Shown here piece after piece: positions 9,477 through 18,133 of a stretch of DNA of 64,000 nt. Origin of the DNA: Streptomyces sp. DH12 (GTDB lineage Bacteria > Actinomycetota > Actinomycetes > Streptomycetales > Streptomycetaceae); contig NZ_JAHWGT010000011.1 of NCBI RefSeq assembly GCF_020873895.1, positions 124,001 to 188,000 of the forward strand, read 5' to 3'. Under the pieces are notes generated by a model. That model saw nothing but the letters and a program-made list of their open reading frames with translations, did not search any database and was not told the DNA's origin. Both the position numbers and the translations under genes were made by a program. Numbering within the stretch: position 1 is the first letter of the stretch; every line of letters starts with the position of its first letter.

Positions 9477-9673
9477 GCGGGCGCGGGGCGACGGGCGGCG
9501 GCCCGGACGGCGGGCAGGCGCCCGGCGCGGGCGGTCGGCTGGGCGGCCTGCGGGGTGGTCTGCGGGGCGGTGGCCGAGCGGTCCGGCGGGGCCGGTGGTG
9601 TGGCCGCAGGAGGGCCCCGGCGGGGCGTGGAGCGGCGGCGCGGGGCGCGGGACGGCGGGATAGGCTGCGGGGC

Positions 9674-9877
9674 ATGCAGGCGACCGCGTACACGTACGAC
9701 CCCGAGACCCGCAGCGGCAGCGTGCTGCTGGACGACGGCACCCCGGTGGAGTTCGGCGCGGAGGCGTTCGACGCGGGCGGGCTGCGGCTGCTGCGACCCG
9801 GGCAGCGCGTGCGGATCGAGACGGAGGGGCCCGCCGACGCCCCGCGGATCACGCTGGTGACGCTGCAGACCTTCTGA
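9674..9877 (+). CDS. Small conserved protein, OB/cold-shock-like beta barrel
   Basis: A 67-residue protein, MQATAYTYDPETRSGSVLLD onward, with alternating strands and the phrase LRPGQRVRIETEG. The pattern of short strands with GSVLLDDG and GQRVRIE resembles the cold-shock/S1 OB fold, but no RNP motifs are visible, so an RNA-binding role is not claimed. A possible -10 TAGGCT lies 8 nt before the ATG, suggesting a short-leader or leaderless transcript. The 197 bp upstream are strongly G-rich on the plus strand and hold no gene. Confidence 0.7.
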   Translation: MQATAYTYDPETRSGSVLLDDGTPVEFGAEAFDAGGLRLLRPGQRVRIETEGPADAPRITLVTLQTF

Positions 9878-9923
9878 CTCCCGCCACGCCCCGCCGCGTC
9901 CCGACGGCTCGCGGGGACACGGC

Positions 9924-9954
9924 GGGCCGGGCTCCCCCGAGGGAAGCCCGGCCC
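9924..9954. terminator. Hairpin terminator downstream of hupS
   Basis: Ten-base perfect arms (GGGCCGGGCT and AGCCCGGCCC) with an 11-nt loop lie between the convergent 67-residue gene and hupS. There is no T-run, as is usual in Streptomyces. Confidence 0.65.
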
Positions 9955-10038
9955 CGCGTGCGAGTGGCCCGATGGGAGGCGCGGCCCGGTACGGCGCCGT
10001 GGGCGCCGGTGGGCGGTCCGTGGGGTGGCGGCCGCCGG

Positions 10039-10719
10039 CTACTTGCTCCTGGCGGCGGTCTTCTTGGCGGGCGTGGTCTTGCGCGCGGTGGTCTTCTTGG
10101 CCGGCGCCTTCTTGGCGGTGGCCTTCTTCGCGGGGGCGGTCTTCTTCGCCGTGGTCTTCTTGGCGGTGGCGTTGGCGGTGGTGGCCTTCTTCGCCGGGGT
10201 CGCCTTCTTGGCGGTGGTGGCCGAGGTGCTCTTCTTGGCGGCGGCCGTGGTGGTCTTCTTCGCCGGGGTCGCCTTCTTCGTGGCGGCGGCGGTGGTCTTC
10301 TTGGCGGGCGACGCCGTCTTCTTGGCGGCGGCCTTCTTGGTCGCGGCCTTCTTGGCGGCGGCCTTGGCGATGGTGGGCGGGGGGCCCGAAAGGCTGCCCT
10401 TGGGGGCCTTCTTGACGGCGACCTCGCCGCCCTTGGGGAGCTTCTTGGAGCCGCTGACCAGGTCCTTGAAGCCCTGACCGGCGCGGAAGCGCGGAACCGA
10501 GGTCTTCTTGACCCGCACGCGCTCGCCGGTCTGCGGATTGCGGGCGTAGCGGGCCGGACGCTCGACCTTCTCGAACGAGCCGAAGCCGGTGACCGACACC
10601 CGGTCGCCGGCGACCACGGCACGGACGATCGCGTCGAGTACCGCGTCGACGGCGTCGGCGGCCTGCTGCCGGCCGCCCATCTTGTCGGCAATCGCTTCTA
10701 CGAGCTGCGCCTTGTTCAC
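10039..10719 (-). CDS. hupS: Nucleoid-associated HU protein with lysine-rich tail (HupS)
   Basis: A 226-residue two-part protein. Residues 1-~92 are a canonical HU domain (MNKAQLVEAIADK, VTGFGSFEKVERPARYARNP with the DNA-intercalating proline arm, and VPRFRAGQGFKDLV). The remaining ~130 residues are an Ala/Lys/Thr/Pro repeat tail of PAKK/ATKK units resembling histone H1. This is the actinobacterial HupS type that compacts DNA, notably in spores. The start is a GTG behind AAGGGGAAG. The tail-encoding DNA is internally repetitive, so length may vary between strains. Confidence 0.95.
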   Translation of the reverse strand: MNKAQLVEAIADKMGGRQQAADAVDAVLDAIVRAVVAGDRVSVTGFGSFEKVERPARYARNPQTGERVRVKKTSVPRFRAGQGFKDLVSGSKKLPKGGEVAVKKAPKGSLSGPPPTIAKAAAKKAATKKAAAKKTASPAKKTTAAATKKATPAKKTTTAAAKKSTSATTAKKATPAKKATTANATAKKTTAKKTAPAKKATAKKAPAKKTTARKTTPAKKTAARSK

Positions 10720-10861
10720 GTCTTCCCCTTCGGAGACCTCGCCGGAACGAAAGTGTTCAAGCTTTTTCGCACGTTAGGCAGATATATACCGCAAATCAAA
10801 CACGAAACGGGCTAATCACCCTTGTGCCGCAACGCAGTAGCGTTCCGCGGACATCGGGTGG
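10720..10861. promoter_or_regulatory. AT-rich upstream region of hupS
   Basis: This 142-bp stretch is the most AT-rich part of the left arm (for example around 10772-10812, with ATATATACC and CAAATCAAAC). On the hupS strand a TATATA-type -10 is possible near 10786-10792. I cannot assign a -35 with confidence. Confidence 0.35.
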
Positions 10862-11089
10862 TCAGTCCCCTTCAGGGAATCGGCCCTCGTCGAGGTCCTT
10901 CATCAGCCGGTCCAGACGCCTTGCCGCGTCCGCGAGATCGTGCTTCGCCGCGGCCGTGACGACCAGCAGCTTCCGGGACAGCGCCATCCTTACGCCCTCC
11001 GGGACTTGCAGTGCGCGCACCCGGGAGTGCGCTTCTTTCAGCCGGGCCGCGACCGCCTCGTAGAGCTCGAGTTGACTGTCGCGGTCCAT
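10862..11089 (-). CDS. Small conserved alpha-helical protein
   Basis: A 75-residue protein beginning MDRDSQLELYEAVAARLKEA and ending DRLMKDLDEGRFPEGD. Composition and heptad-like spacing of Leu/Val/Ala predict a helical hairpin. No enzyme motif, signal peptide or membrane segment is seen. It lies between hupS and leuD, where a small conserved gene is also found in other Streptomyces, but its function is unknown to me. The start is an ATG at 11089. Just upstream is a short palindrome GGGTAACTACCC (11132-11143) that may belong to its promoter. Confidence 0.7.
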   Translation of the reverse strand: MDRDSQLELYEAVAARLKEAHSRVRALQVPEGVRMALSRKLLVVTAAAKHDLADAARRLDRLMKDLDEGRFPEGD

Positions 11090-11438
11090 GCACCGATTGT
11101 GCCATCTGGGGCGAGTTGTCGCCTCCGTAGGGGGTAACTACCCTGCGCGGGCGGCCATTCGGGGCACGGCCCGGCTCGGTCGGCGCGACAGGGTCCCCCT
11201 GCCCAACATGCCTGGTCGCAAACGTGGTTGCCGCTCTGCGGGGCCGCTTTTCGGCGTCGTCGCGCGGCGTTGGCGGGGGCCCGCGCCCAGGCGCGCGGTG
11301 TCAGCCGGATGGCCGCGTTCACATCCTCCGGCGGGGCCGGATGGGCGGTTTCACGCCAGTGCCGGACACGACGGTGCCCCCGGCCGTGTCGGCCGGGGGC
11401 ACCGTGCGGTCCGCGCGGGGCTCGACGCCCCGGGCGGG
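11090..11438. other. Non-coding gap between the small helical gene and leuD
   Basis: The gap is 349 bp. It holds the promoter side of the small gene at its left end and the leuCD terminator at its right end (11371-11405). I see no convincing gene or RNA in the middle. Confidence 0.5.
11371..11405 (-). terminator. leuCD terminator
   Basis: A perfect 15-bp stem (ACGGTGCCCCCGGCC with its complement) closes a 5-nt GTGTC loop, 34 bp beyond the leuD stop. Confidence 0.85.
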
Positions 11439-12032
11439 TCAGGACTGGAGGGTGCGCGGCTTGTACGCCGGGCGCCTCGCCTCGTACGCGGCGATGTCCG
11501 CCTCGTTGCGCAGCGTGATGCTGATGTCGTCGAGGCCGTTGAGCAGCCGCCAGCGGGCGTTCTCGTCGAGCTCGAAGGGGGCGGTCACACCCTCGGCGCG
11601 GACCTCGCGGGCGACCAGGTCGACGGTGACCTCGGCCTGCGGGTCGGCCTCGGTCAGCTCCCACAGCCGGTCCACGGTCTGCTGGTCCAGGACCACCGTG
11701 AGCAGGCCGTTCTTCAGCGAGTTGCCGCGGAAGATGTCGGCGAAGCGGGAGGAGACGACCGCCTTGAAGCCGTAGTTCTGCAGCGCCCACACGGCGTGTT
11801 CGCGCGAGGAGCCGGTGCCGAAGTCGGGGCCGGCGACCAGGACGGTCGCGCCCTGCCGCTCGGGTCGGTTGAGGACGAACTCGGGGTCCTTGCGCCAGGC
11901 CTCGAACAGCCCGTCCTCGAAGCCGTCGCGCGTGACCTTCTTCAGCCAGTGGGCCGGGATGATCTGGTCGGTGTCGACGTTGCTGCGGCGCAGCGGGACG
12001 GCCCGGCCGGTGTGCGTGGTGAATGCTTCCAT
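11439..12032 (-). CDS. leuD: 3-isopropylmalate dehydratase small subunit
   Basis: A 197-residue swivel-domain subunit that, with LeuC, isomerises 2- to 3-isopropylmalate in leucine synthesis. The N-terminus [20 protein letters not shown] and the later [20 protein letters not shown] (substrate-recognition loop) are diagnostic. The length is normal. It starts 6 bp after the leuC stop, so it is coupled in the leuCD operon, which ends at the hairpin 11371-11405. Confidence 0.97.
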   Translation of the reverse strand: MEAFTTHTGRAVPLRRSNVDTDQIIPAHWLKKVTRDGFEDGLFEAWRKDPEFVLNRPERQGATVLVAGPDFGTGSSREHAVWALQNYGFKAVVSSRFADIFRGNSLKNGLLTVVLDQQTVDRLWELTEADPQAEVTVDLVAREVRAEGVTAPFELDENARWRLLNGLDDISITLRNEADIAAYEARRPAYKPRTLQS

Positions 12033-12038
12033 GACTGA

Positions 12039-13469
12039 TCAGACTCCAGCGGGCGTACGGGTCTCGGCGTCGGACAGGTCGGCCGGGGAGGCCAGGTGGC
12101 CCAGGACCGCGGTGGCGGCGGCGACCTGCGGGGACACCAGGTGCGTACGGCCGCCCTTGCCCTGCCGGCCCTCGAAGTTGCGGTTGGAGGTGGACGCGGA
12201 GCGCTCGCCGGGCGCGAGTTGGTCGGGGTTCATGCCCAGGCACATGGAGCAACCTGCGTGCCGCCATTCGGCGCCCGCCTCCTTGAAGACGCGGTCCAGG
12301 CCCTCGTCGACGGCCTGGAGGCCCACCCGGGCGGAGCCGGGGACGACCAGCATGCGGATGCCGTCGGCGATCCTGCGGCCCTCCAGGACGGCGGCGGCGG
12401 CGCGCAGGTCCTCGATGCGGCCGTTGGTGCAGGAGCCGACGAAGACGGTGTCGACCCTGATGTCGCGCAGGGGCTGCCCGGCGGTGAGGCCCATGTACTC
12501 CAGCGCCTTCTCGGCGGCGAACCGCTCCGAAGCGTCTTCGTACGAAGCGGGGTCGGGGACGGACGCCGAAAGCGGAGCGCCCTGGCCGGGGTTGGTGCCC
12601 CAGGTGACGAACGGGGACAGCTCGGCGGCGTCGATGACGACCTCGGCGTCGAAGACGGCGTCGTCGTCGGTGCGCAGGGTCCGCCAGTACGCGACGGCCT
12701 CGTCCCAGTCGGCGCCCTCGGGGGCGTGGGCGCGGCCCCGCAGGTAGGCGAAGGTCGTCTCGTCGGGGGCGATCATCCCCGCGCGGGCGCCGGCCTCGAT
12801 GGACATGTTGCAGATGGTCATGCGGGCCTCCATCGAGAGCTTCTCGATGGCGGAGCCCCGGTACTCCAGGACGTACCCCTGGCCGCCGCCGGTGCCGATG
12901 CGGGCGATGATGGCCAGGATGAGGTCCTTGGCGGTGACGCCGCCGGGCAGTTCGCCCTCGACGGTGATGGCCATGGTCTTGGGGCGGGCCATGGGCAGCG
13001 TCTGCGTGGCCAGCACGTGCTCGACCTGCGAGGTGCCGATGCCGAAGGCCAGCGCGCCGAAGGCGCCGTGGGTGGAGGTGTGCGAGTCGCCGCAGACGAC
13101 CGTCATGCCGGGCTGGGTCAGTCCCAGCTGGGGGCCCACGACGTGGACGACGCCCTGCTCGACGTCGCCCAGCGGGTGCAGCCGGACGCCGAACTCCGCG
13201 CAGTTCCTGCGCAGGGTCTCCAGCTGGGCGCGGGAGACGGGGTCGGCGATGGGCTTGTCGATGTCGAGGGTCGGGGTGTTGTGGTCCTCGGTGGCGATGG
13301 TCAGGTCGAGCCTGCGGACCGGGCGGCCGCTCTTGCGCAGACCGTCGAAGGCCTGGGGGCTGGTCACCTCGTGCAGCAGGTGCAGATCGATGAAGAGGAG
13401 GTCGGGCTCGCCCTCGGCGCGCCGGACGACGTGGTCGTCCCAGACCTTCTCCGCGAGTGTCCTACCCAT
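12039..13469 (-). CDS. leuC: 3-isopropylmalate dehydratase large subunit
   Basis: A 476-residue aconitase-family protein. It has the [4Fe-4S] ligand cysteines in [18 protein letters not shown] and [12 protein letters not shown], and the active-site segment [19 protein letters not shown]. It begins [15 protein letters not shown]. It is divergent from ndgR with a 199-bp intergenic region carrying a palindrome (13637-13655). In S. coelicolor the NdgR regulator is reported to bind this region and control leuCD. Confidence 0.97.
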   Translation of the reverse strand: MGRTLAEKVWDDHVVRRAEGEPDLLFIDLHLLHEVTSPQAFDGLRKSGRPVRRLDLTIATEDHNTPTLDIDKPIADPVSRAQLETLRRNCAEFGVRLHPLGDVEQGVVHVVGPQLGLTQPGMTVVCGDSHTSTHGAFGALAFGIGTSQVEHVLATQTLPMARPKTMAITVEGELPGGVTAKDLILAIIARIGTGGGQGYVLEYRGSAIEKLSMEARMTICNMSIEAGARAGMIAPDETTFAYLRGRAHAPEGADWDEAVAYWRTLRTDDDAVFDAEVVIDAAELSPFVTWGTNPGQGAPLSASVPDPASYEDASERFAAEKALEYMGLTAGQPLRDIRVDTVFVGSCTNGRIEDLRAAAAVLEGRRIADGIRMLVVPGSARVGLQAVDEGLDRVFKEAGAEWRHAGCSMCLGMNPDQLAPGERSASTSNRNFEGRQGKGGRTHLVSPQVAAATAVLGHLASPADLSDAETRTPAGV

Positions 13470-13636
13470 CGCTTTCCCTCCGGCCGGCGTGGTGTGCCGG
13501 CGATCTAGAGAACGTGCGCCCGCGCCCGTCCCACCCCGTGGACGCGCGCGGAACGCGCGCGCTGGACGCCGGCAGCGGACCCGTGGATCCCGGGCCGCCC
13601 CTCCAGGTTGGCAAGATCCCGGGAAAATTGAACTTG

Positions 13637-13655
13637 CGTTTCACAGAGTGAGACG
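13637..13655. promoter_or_regulatory. Palindromic operator candidate between leuC and ndgR
   Basis: CGTTTCACAGAGTGAGACG is an inverted repeat with 8-bp arms (one mismatch) around AGA. It ends 14 bp before the ndgR ATG. The position suits autoregulation by the IclR-family NdgR and control of divergent leuC. A TTGAAC at 13629-13634 could be a -35 element overlapped by this site. Confidence 0.6.
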
Positions 13656-13668
13656 TGAGTATCGTTGC

Positions 13669-14385
13669 ATGGACAACTCTAGCGGCGTCGGCGTTCTCGA
13701 CAAGGCAGCTCTGGTTCTGAGCGCTCTGGAGTCCGGTCCGGCCACCCTCGCCGGGCTGGTCGCGGCGACCGGGCTCGCACGACCCACGGCCCACCGGCTG
13801 GCCGTGGCACTGGAACACCACCGGATGGTGGCGAGGGACATGCAGGGCCGGTTCATCCTGGGCCCGCGGCTGGCCGAGCTGGCCGCCGCGGCCGGTGAGG
13901 ACCGCCTGCTGGCCACGGCGGGACCGGTGCTCACGCATCTGCGCGACGTGACCGGGGAGAGCGCCCAGCTCTACCGTCGCCAGGGTGACATGCGGATCTG
14001 CGTGGCGGCCGCGGAGCGGCTGTCCGGCCTGCGGGACACGGTCCCGGTGGGCTCGACCCTGACGATGAAGGCCGGCTCGTCGGCGCAGATCCTGATGGCC
14101 TGGGAGGAGCCCGAGCGGCTGCACCGGGGCCTGCAGGGCGCCCGCTTCACGGCGACGGCCCTGTCGGGCGTGCGGCGCCGCGGCTGGGCGCAGTCGATCG
14201 GCGAGCGGGAGCCGGGCGTCGCGTCGGTCTCCGCGCCCGTGCGGGGCCCGTCCAACCGCGTGGTCGCCGCCGTCTCCGTCTCCGGGCCGATCGAGCGCCT
14301 GACCCGCCACCCGGGCCGTATGCACGCCCAGGCGGTCATCGACGCCGCCGGCCGCCTCTCGGAGGCCCTGCGCCGCTCCGGCTGA
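13669..14385 (+). CDS. ndgR: IclR-family regulator of leucine/amino acid genes
   Basis: A 238-residue regulator. The N-terminal winged helix-turn-helix (LAGLVAATGLARPTAHRLAV) covers residues ~22-45. The C-terminal IclR effector domain follows, with SAQLYRRQGDMRICVAAAE and a late VSAPVRGPSNRVVAAVSVSG. Its position divergent from leuCD identifies it as NdgR (AreB in S. clavuligerus), known to control branched-chain amino acid genes. The ATG at 13669 has no strong Shine-Dalgarno. A 14-bp perfect hairpin follows the stop. Confidence 0.92.
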   Translation: MDNSSGVGVLDKAALVLSALESGPATLAGLVAATGLARPTAHRLAVALEHHRMVARDMQGRFILGPRLAELAAAAGEDRLLATAGPVLTHLRDVTGESAQLYRRQGDMRICVAAAERLSGLRDTVPVGSTLTMKAGSSAQILMAWEEPERLHRGLQGARFTATALSGVRRRGWAQSIGEREPGVASVSAPVRGPSNRVVAAVSVSGPIERLTRHPGRMHAQAVIDAAGRLSEALRRSG

Positions 14386-14429
14386 CCCCCGGGCGGGGCC
14401 CTGTCCGCCCCGCTCACGTCCGACCGCGC

Positions 14430-14467
14430 ACCGGCCGGCCCCTCCGACGCCGCAGGGGCCGGCCGGT
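14430..14467. terminator. ndgR terminator
   Basis: A perfect 14-bp stem (ACCGGCCGGCCCCT and its complement) with a 10-nt loop lies 45 bp after the ndgR stop. Confidence 0.8.
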
Positions 14468-14506
14468 CGCGTGTACGGGGCCGGGAACCGGCCCAACCGG
14501 AACACC

Positions 14507-14536
14507 GGAGCCCTCCGTGCTCACACGGAGGGCTCC
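14507..14536 (-). terminator. Terminator of the HEPN/ATPase operon
   Basis: A perfect 13-bp stem (GGAGCCCTCCGTG and its complement) with a CTCA loop lies 19 bp beyond the ATPase stop on the minus strand. Confidence 0.8.
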
Positions 14537-14554
14537 ATCCGTCTCCGGGGTGCG

Positions 14555-17200
14555 TCACATGGGGCCGCGTCGCGTGACGCTCAGTGCCCACCGGTACAGG
14601 TCGGGCACCCTGAACGAACGGACGGCACCGTCCGAATCGATGACCGCGATCAGCCCGGCCTCCTGCGCCAGCCCGATGAGGTCCTCCGGCGTCTTGCCCA
14701 GCGCCTCTTCCAGGACGTCCTCCCCGACCGGGGTGCGGCCGTACTCGCGCAGCGCGTTGGCCACGTCCCGGAGCTCCTGGAACTCCTCGTCCAGCAGGGC
14801 CGAGAGTGCCGGCTCGCTCACCCGCTCCAGGCTGAGGGCGAGGCTGCGGGGACGCAGTACGGACCGGTCGTAGCCGCTGCGCTTCTCCTCCTCCCGCTCC
14901 CACTCCAGGGCCGCGGCGAAGAGCTGCAGCAGTGACCGCGGCGAGTGGTCCCCGTTACCGTCCGCGAGGCGGTTCCAGACCCAGTTGGAGGTGAAGGCCG
15001 TGCGCTCGCCACGCATGCGCTCCCCCACGAGGGCCCCCCAGGCCGCAGCGACCTGCGCGGGGCTCCAGGAGGCCACGTCCGTCTCCGGCAGCTGGTCGTT
15101 GACGGCCCCGAGGATCTCGCGGAACGCCTCGGCCCGTACGGCCCTCTTGAGGACGACCTTGAAGTACTCCTCGCGCTCCTCCCACTGCAGCCTGCGCGAC
15201 AGACCGTAGAAATGGCTCTTGTTCTCGAAGCGCAGGCTGTGCCAGATGTCCTGGCGGACGAGGATCTTGAAACGGACGTTCTTCAGCCGGGGGGCCAGGT
15301 CCGCTTGCTTGGTGAGCAGCCCGGAGATGGCCGCCGAGCGCAGCCTGCGGTGATCGGGAGAGTGCCCGAACGCGGTGTCGAGGCCGTCGAACAACAGGAT
15401 GAGCCGGTCTCCCTGCGCGTCCGCCCTGCGCAGCCAGTCGGCGCACTGCAGGGGGCCCATGGGGTCGGCCAGGACGTCCACGATGACCCGGGTGGCCGCG
15501 TAGTCGCCCGGTCCGATGCCCTCCATCGCCGGATGCGGCGCTCCCAGGTCGGCAGCCGGCCCGTGCGTCCGGTAGATGGCGAGGGTCGCGAGCACCTGCC
15601 AGAAGGCACCCCAGTCCAGGCGGTTCCTGTTCAGCGCCGCGTCGATGGCGGCGTAGTTCTCAGGGCCGAAGGACCAGTCGGGACGCTCACGGAACTGGTT
15701 GGGGGTGGCGACGCAGACGGGCTTCCAGCCGGCCAGCCCCCCGGCGGCGAGCCAGCGGAACAGCGCGGTCTTGCCCGTGCCCTTGCGACCCAGGATGAGC
15801 GGCACGTCGGGGTCCGCCGTCTCGTTCACCTGCCGGGTGACGACGTAGTCCTGGAGGAACTCCTCGTGGTCGAGGAGTTCCGCCGTGCCGGTCGAGAAGG
15901 ACAACTGCCGCAGCGCGGCGGCCTTGCCGGCGGAGGTCCTGCGGTGCAGTGCCGGTTCCGGGGCGGGCTCGGGCACGATCTGGACGATCCAGTCGGCGAT
16001 GCGCGCATACGGGGCGAGCTCGCCCCCAGCCGTGGCGACCGTGTCCGAGAAGGCGACGTCGGCGTTGTACGGGACCACGTGGGTGATCTCCTCCGCGGAG
16101 AGGGCGCGGGCTTCGCCGCGTGCCGTCCCGAAGGGCTCCAGCCACCCCTCGACCCAGGATTTCGCCCGCTCGGCCAGCCGCGCGGCACTCAGGCCCGGCG
16201 GCATCGGGGACACGACGAACCTGGGCTCGGGGGTCAGCGCCACCCGGGCGGGCCTCCGCGTGGTGGAGCGCAGCAGCGCCTTGGTCAGCAGTTCGGTGCC
16301 GGGCCGGGCCTGTCCATGCGGGTGGAAACAGACCACCGCCATGTCGGAGACGTCGAACAGCAGGGGGGCGGCCACCGGGCTCATACCGGTGCGCGAGTCG
16401 ATCAGTACGACATCCGGCCGCAGGTTGGACGTGCGGACGTCGTCGACGAGCTTGTGGAGCGCGTTGACGCGTTCGCGGTACCAGATCTCCGGCTCCAGGG
16501 AACGGAGCTGCGCCGCGTACGTGCTGTCGAGCCTCCCCGCGGGCATGCAGTAGAGGCGGCCGGCGTCGTCGACCGGGACGACGTGCTGCAACACCGACGG
16601 TTCGTCGCCGAACTCGTACTGGAGCAGGGCCGAGAGCACGCCCTGGTCGCTCCCGACCTCCCCCTCGATCCCGAACAGCGTGTCGAGACCGGGGGCCTCG
16701 AGGTCCATGTCGATGCACAGGACCCGCAAGCCGTGCTCGCTGCTGAGTCGACGTGCGGCCGCCACGAGGGCGGTACTGCGGCCGACGCCGCCCTTGAGGC
16801 TGTAGAAGGTGACGACGGGCGCGGAGGCGAGGTCGTCGTCGAGGTCGCTCGCGAACGTGATGTCCTGGGGGGTGGCGCCCTCGGCGAGCTCGAAGGCGAG
16901 GGGCCAGCCGGGAGTCCGCCCGGCGTCGGCGGACAGGTCGCCGTACCACTGCGCCTCGGCCGGTGTGAGCAGCTCCCAGGAGTGCACGCGAGCGGCGGCG
17001 GTAGCGGGCAGGCCCCGGTCCACCCACTGCTTGCGCTCCGCCTCCCCCACCGACGCGAAGGCTTCCGCCACGACCCGGACGAGGAGCCCGCTGGAGTCCG
17101 GGACTGCGTGTACTTCCGCCTCCGGCACTGCGGCGGTGACGTGTCGGACGAGTTCTTCGATGGCTTCGCGGTCCGGCATGTCGTTACGCATCTCCTTCAT
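14555..17200 (-). CDS. KGGVGR-variant ParA-like ATPase fused to a second P-loop ATPase
   Basis: An 881-residue protein. The start is the ATG at 17200, which overlaps the HEPN-gene stop as ATGA behind GGGGAG. A small N-terminal region (~1-125) precedes a SIMIBI/ParA-type domain. That domain has FYSLKGGVGRSTALV (Walker A with Arg in place of the usual Lys, residues ~132-146), DMDLEAPGLDTLFG and VVLIDSRTGMSP. After a linker comes a second ATPase with LILGRKGTGKTALFRW (~465-480) and LILLFDGLDTAFG (Walker B, ~597-609). This resembles the Sll1717-family P-loop ATPases proposed to act in biological conflict systems. No nuclease or membrane domain is seen. Assignment to defence is inferred from partner and architecture. 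Confidence 0.8.
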   Translation of the reverse strand: MKEMRNDMPDREAIEELVRHVTAAVPEAEVHAVPDSSGLLVRVVAEAFASVGEAERKQWVDRGLPATAAARVHSWELLTPAEAQWYGDLSADAGRTPGWPLAFELAEGATPQDITFASDLDDDLASAPVVTFYSLKGGVGRSTALVAAARRLSSEHGLRVLCIDMDLEAPGLDTLFGIEGEVGSDQGVLSALLQYEFGDEPSVLQHVVPVDDAGRLYCMPAGRLDSTYAAQLRSLEPEIWYRERVNALHKLVDDVRTSNLRPDVVLIDSRTGMSPVAAPLLFDVSDMAVVCFHPHGQARPGTELLTKALLRSTTRRPARVALTPEPRFVVSPMPPGLSAARLAERAKSWVEGWLEPFGTARGEARALSAEEITHVVPYNADVAFSDTVATAGGELAPYARIADWIVQIVPEPAPEPALHRRTSAGKAAALRQLSFSTGTAELLDHEEFLQDYVVTRQVNETADPDVPLILGRKGTGKTALFRWLAAGGLAGWKPVCVATPNQFRERPDWSFGPENYAAIDAALNRNRLDWGAFWQVLATLAIYRTHGPAADLGAPHPAMEGIGPGDYAATRVIVDVLADPMGPLQCADWLRRADAQGDRLILLFDGLDTAFGHSPDHRRLRSAAISGLLTKQADLAPRLKNVRFKILVRQDIWHSLRFENKSHFYGLSRRLQWEEREEYFKVVLKRAVRAEAFREILGAVNDQLPETDVASWSPAQVAAAWGALVGERMRGERTAFTSNWVWNRLADGNGDHSPRSLLQLFAAALEWEREEEKRSGYDRSVLRPRSLALSLERVSEPALSALLDEEFQELRDVANALREYGRTPVGEDVLEEALGKTPEDLIGLAQEAGLIAVIDSDGAVRSFRVPDLYRWALSVTRRGPM

Positions 17201-17598
17201 CTCCCGACTCCCCTGCTCCTGCCCCGTGCCTTCGAGCCGGCGTCCCTGATGCGGGTCGACACCCACCCTGCCAGGTCGCGTCCGCCCTTCAGCAGGTCGT
17301 CCGCGTCGACACCCTTGGGAAGTTCGGTCGCGTAGCGGAGCTCCGTCCCCCAGTGCGCGAGGAAGAGACCTCCGTGTCCGGGGGGCTTGGGGAAGCAGGC
17401 CGTCTCCCACAGTCCGCGCAGGTTGTGGCCTTCCCTGCCGCTTCTGGGGAAGGGGATCCCACGGACGTGCAGGAAGTGTTTCAGGCGGCACTCCACCACG
17501 TAGCCGGCGAGGTACACGGCGCCCAGCGCCTGCCCCGCGTCGGCGAGGATCTGCGTCTCCTTGGCGCGCAGCCCGGCGACGTCGCAGAAATTGGTCAT
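17197..17598 (-). CDS. HEPN-like small protein paired with the ATPase
   Basis: A 133-residue protein. The start is the ATG at 17598 with GAGAGGGG six bases upstream; the frame is open for 33 more codons without a good ribosome site. The segment LGAVYLAGYVVECRLKHFLH and the later GREGHNLRGLWE match the helix pattern of HEPN-domain proteins (A.YLAGY.vE..LK...GH.L..L). RLKHFLH has the spacing of an R-x5-H motif, the type used by HEPN ribonucleases, but its place in the fold is not the usual one. Nuclease activity is therefore not claimed. The stop overlaps the ATPase start by 4 bp. It lies 119 bp downstream of the tRNA array. Confidence 0.65.
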   Translation of the reverse strand: MTNFCDVAGLRAKETQILADAGQALGAVYLAGYVVECRLKHFLHVRGIPFPRSGREGHNLRGLWETACFPKPPGHGGLFLAHWGTELRYATELPKGVDADDLLKGGRDLAGWVSTRIRDAGSKARGRSRGVGR

Positions 17599-17717
17599 GT
17601 CCCGCCCCTCTCCCCCAAGAGCTCCGACCATGATCTCATCAAGGCCGGTGTCATGAGACGTGATGGGCCGGAACGCGAAGAAGTCCCCCAGTGTCACTGG
17701 GGGACTTCTCCCGCTTG

Positions 17718-17790
17718 TACCCCCGACCGGATTCGAACCGGCGCTACCGCCTTGAGAGGGCGGCGTGCTAGGCCGCTACACAACGGGGGC
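17718..17790 (-). tRNA. tRNA-Glu (anticodon CUC), copy 3 of 3
   Basis: The 73-nt minus-strand gene runs from GCCCCCGTTG to CGGTCGGGGGTA, with a T-loop GGTTCGAATCC and anticodon loop CCTCTCA. It is identical to the copy at 17906 and is the last tRNA of the array, nearest the HEPN/ATPase cassette. Confidence 0.96.
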
Positions 17791-17812
17791 GTGGATCACT
17801 TGCGCAATCCCG

Positions 17813-17884
17813 CTGGCCTACCTGGACTCGAACCAAGACTAACTGAACCAGAATCAGTCGTGCTGCCAATTACACCATAGGCCA
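17813..17884 (-). tRNA. tRNA-Gln (anticodon CUG), copy 2 of 2
   Basis: The 72-nt cloverleaf has acceptor TGGCCTA/TAGGCCA and discriminator G. The anticodon stem ACTGA/TCAGT closes the loop TTCTGGT. In Streptomyces, Gln-tRNA is normally made by mischarging with GluRS followed by amidation. Confidence 0.96.
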
Positions 17885-17905
17885 CTGGTGGTATAGACCA
17901 GTTGG

Positions 17906-17978
17906 TACCCCCGACCGGATTCGAACCGGCGCTACCGCCTTGAGAGGGCGGCGTGCTAGGCCGCTACACAACGGGGGC
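17906..17978 (-). tRNA. tRNA-Glu (anticodon CUC), copy 2 of 3
   Basis: A 73-nt gene identical over its length to the copy at 17718-17790. Confidence 0.96.
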
Positions 17979-18039
17979 CCTAGCGATCCTGCATCGAGAT
18001 CATCGGGTGCGACCCTGATGATCCCGCGGGAAGGATCTG

Positions 18040-18112
18040 TACCCCCGACCGGATTCGAACCGGCGCTACTGCCTTGAGAGGGCAGCGTGCTAGGCCGCTA
18101 CACAACGGGGGC
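18040..18112 (-). tRNA. tRNA-Glu (anticodon CUC), variant copy 1 of 3
   Basis: A 73-nt gene differing from the other two by a paired change in the anticodon stem: one C-G pair is replaced by T-A, so the stem reads TGCC/GGCA instead of CGCC/GGCG. Pairing is kept, so the gene should be functional. Confidence 0.96.
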
Positions 18113-18133
18113 TTTGCAGATGAGCTCTGCGAG

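Noticed and set aside
14430-14536. Two hairpins read as one mobile-element end
   Set aside because: Each is a perfect stem positioned just after a different convergent gene; ordinary terminators explain them.
17180-17200. Later ATG starts (17191, 17179) for the large ATPase
   Set aside because: The ATG at 17200 overlaps the upstream stop as ATGA with a better-spaced ribosome site; the others remain possible but less likely.
14500-17790. Duplicated tRNA 3' end (att site) bordering the HEPN/ATPase cassette
   Set aside because: I looked near 14.4-14.6 kb for a copy of the tRNA-Glu 3' end (GGTTCGAATCCGGTC) and did not find one; there is no integrase either.
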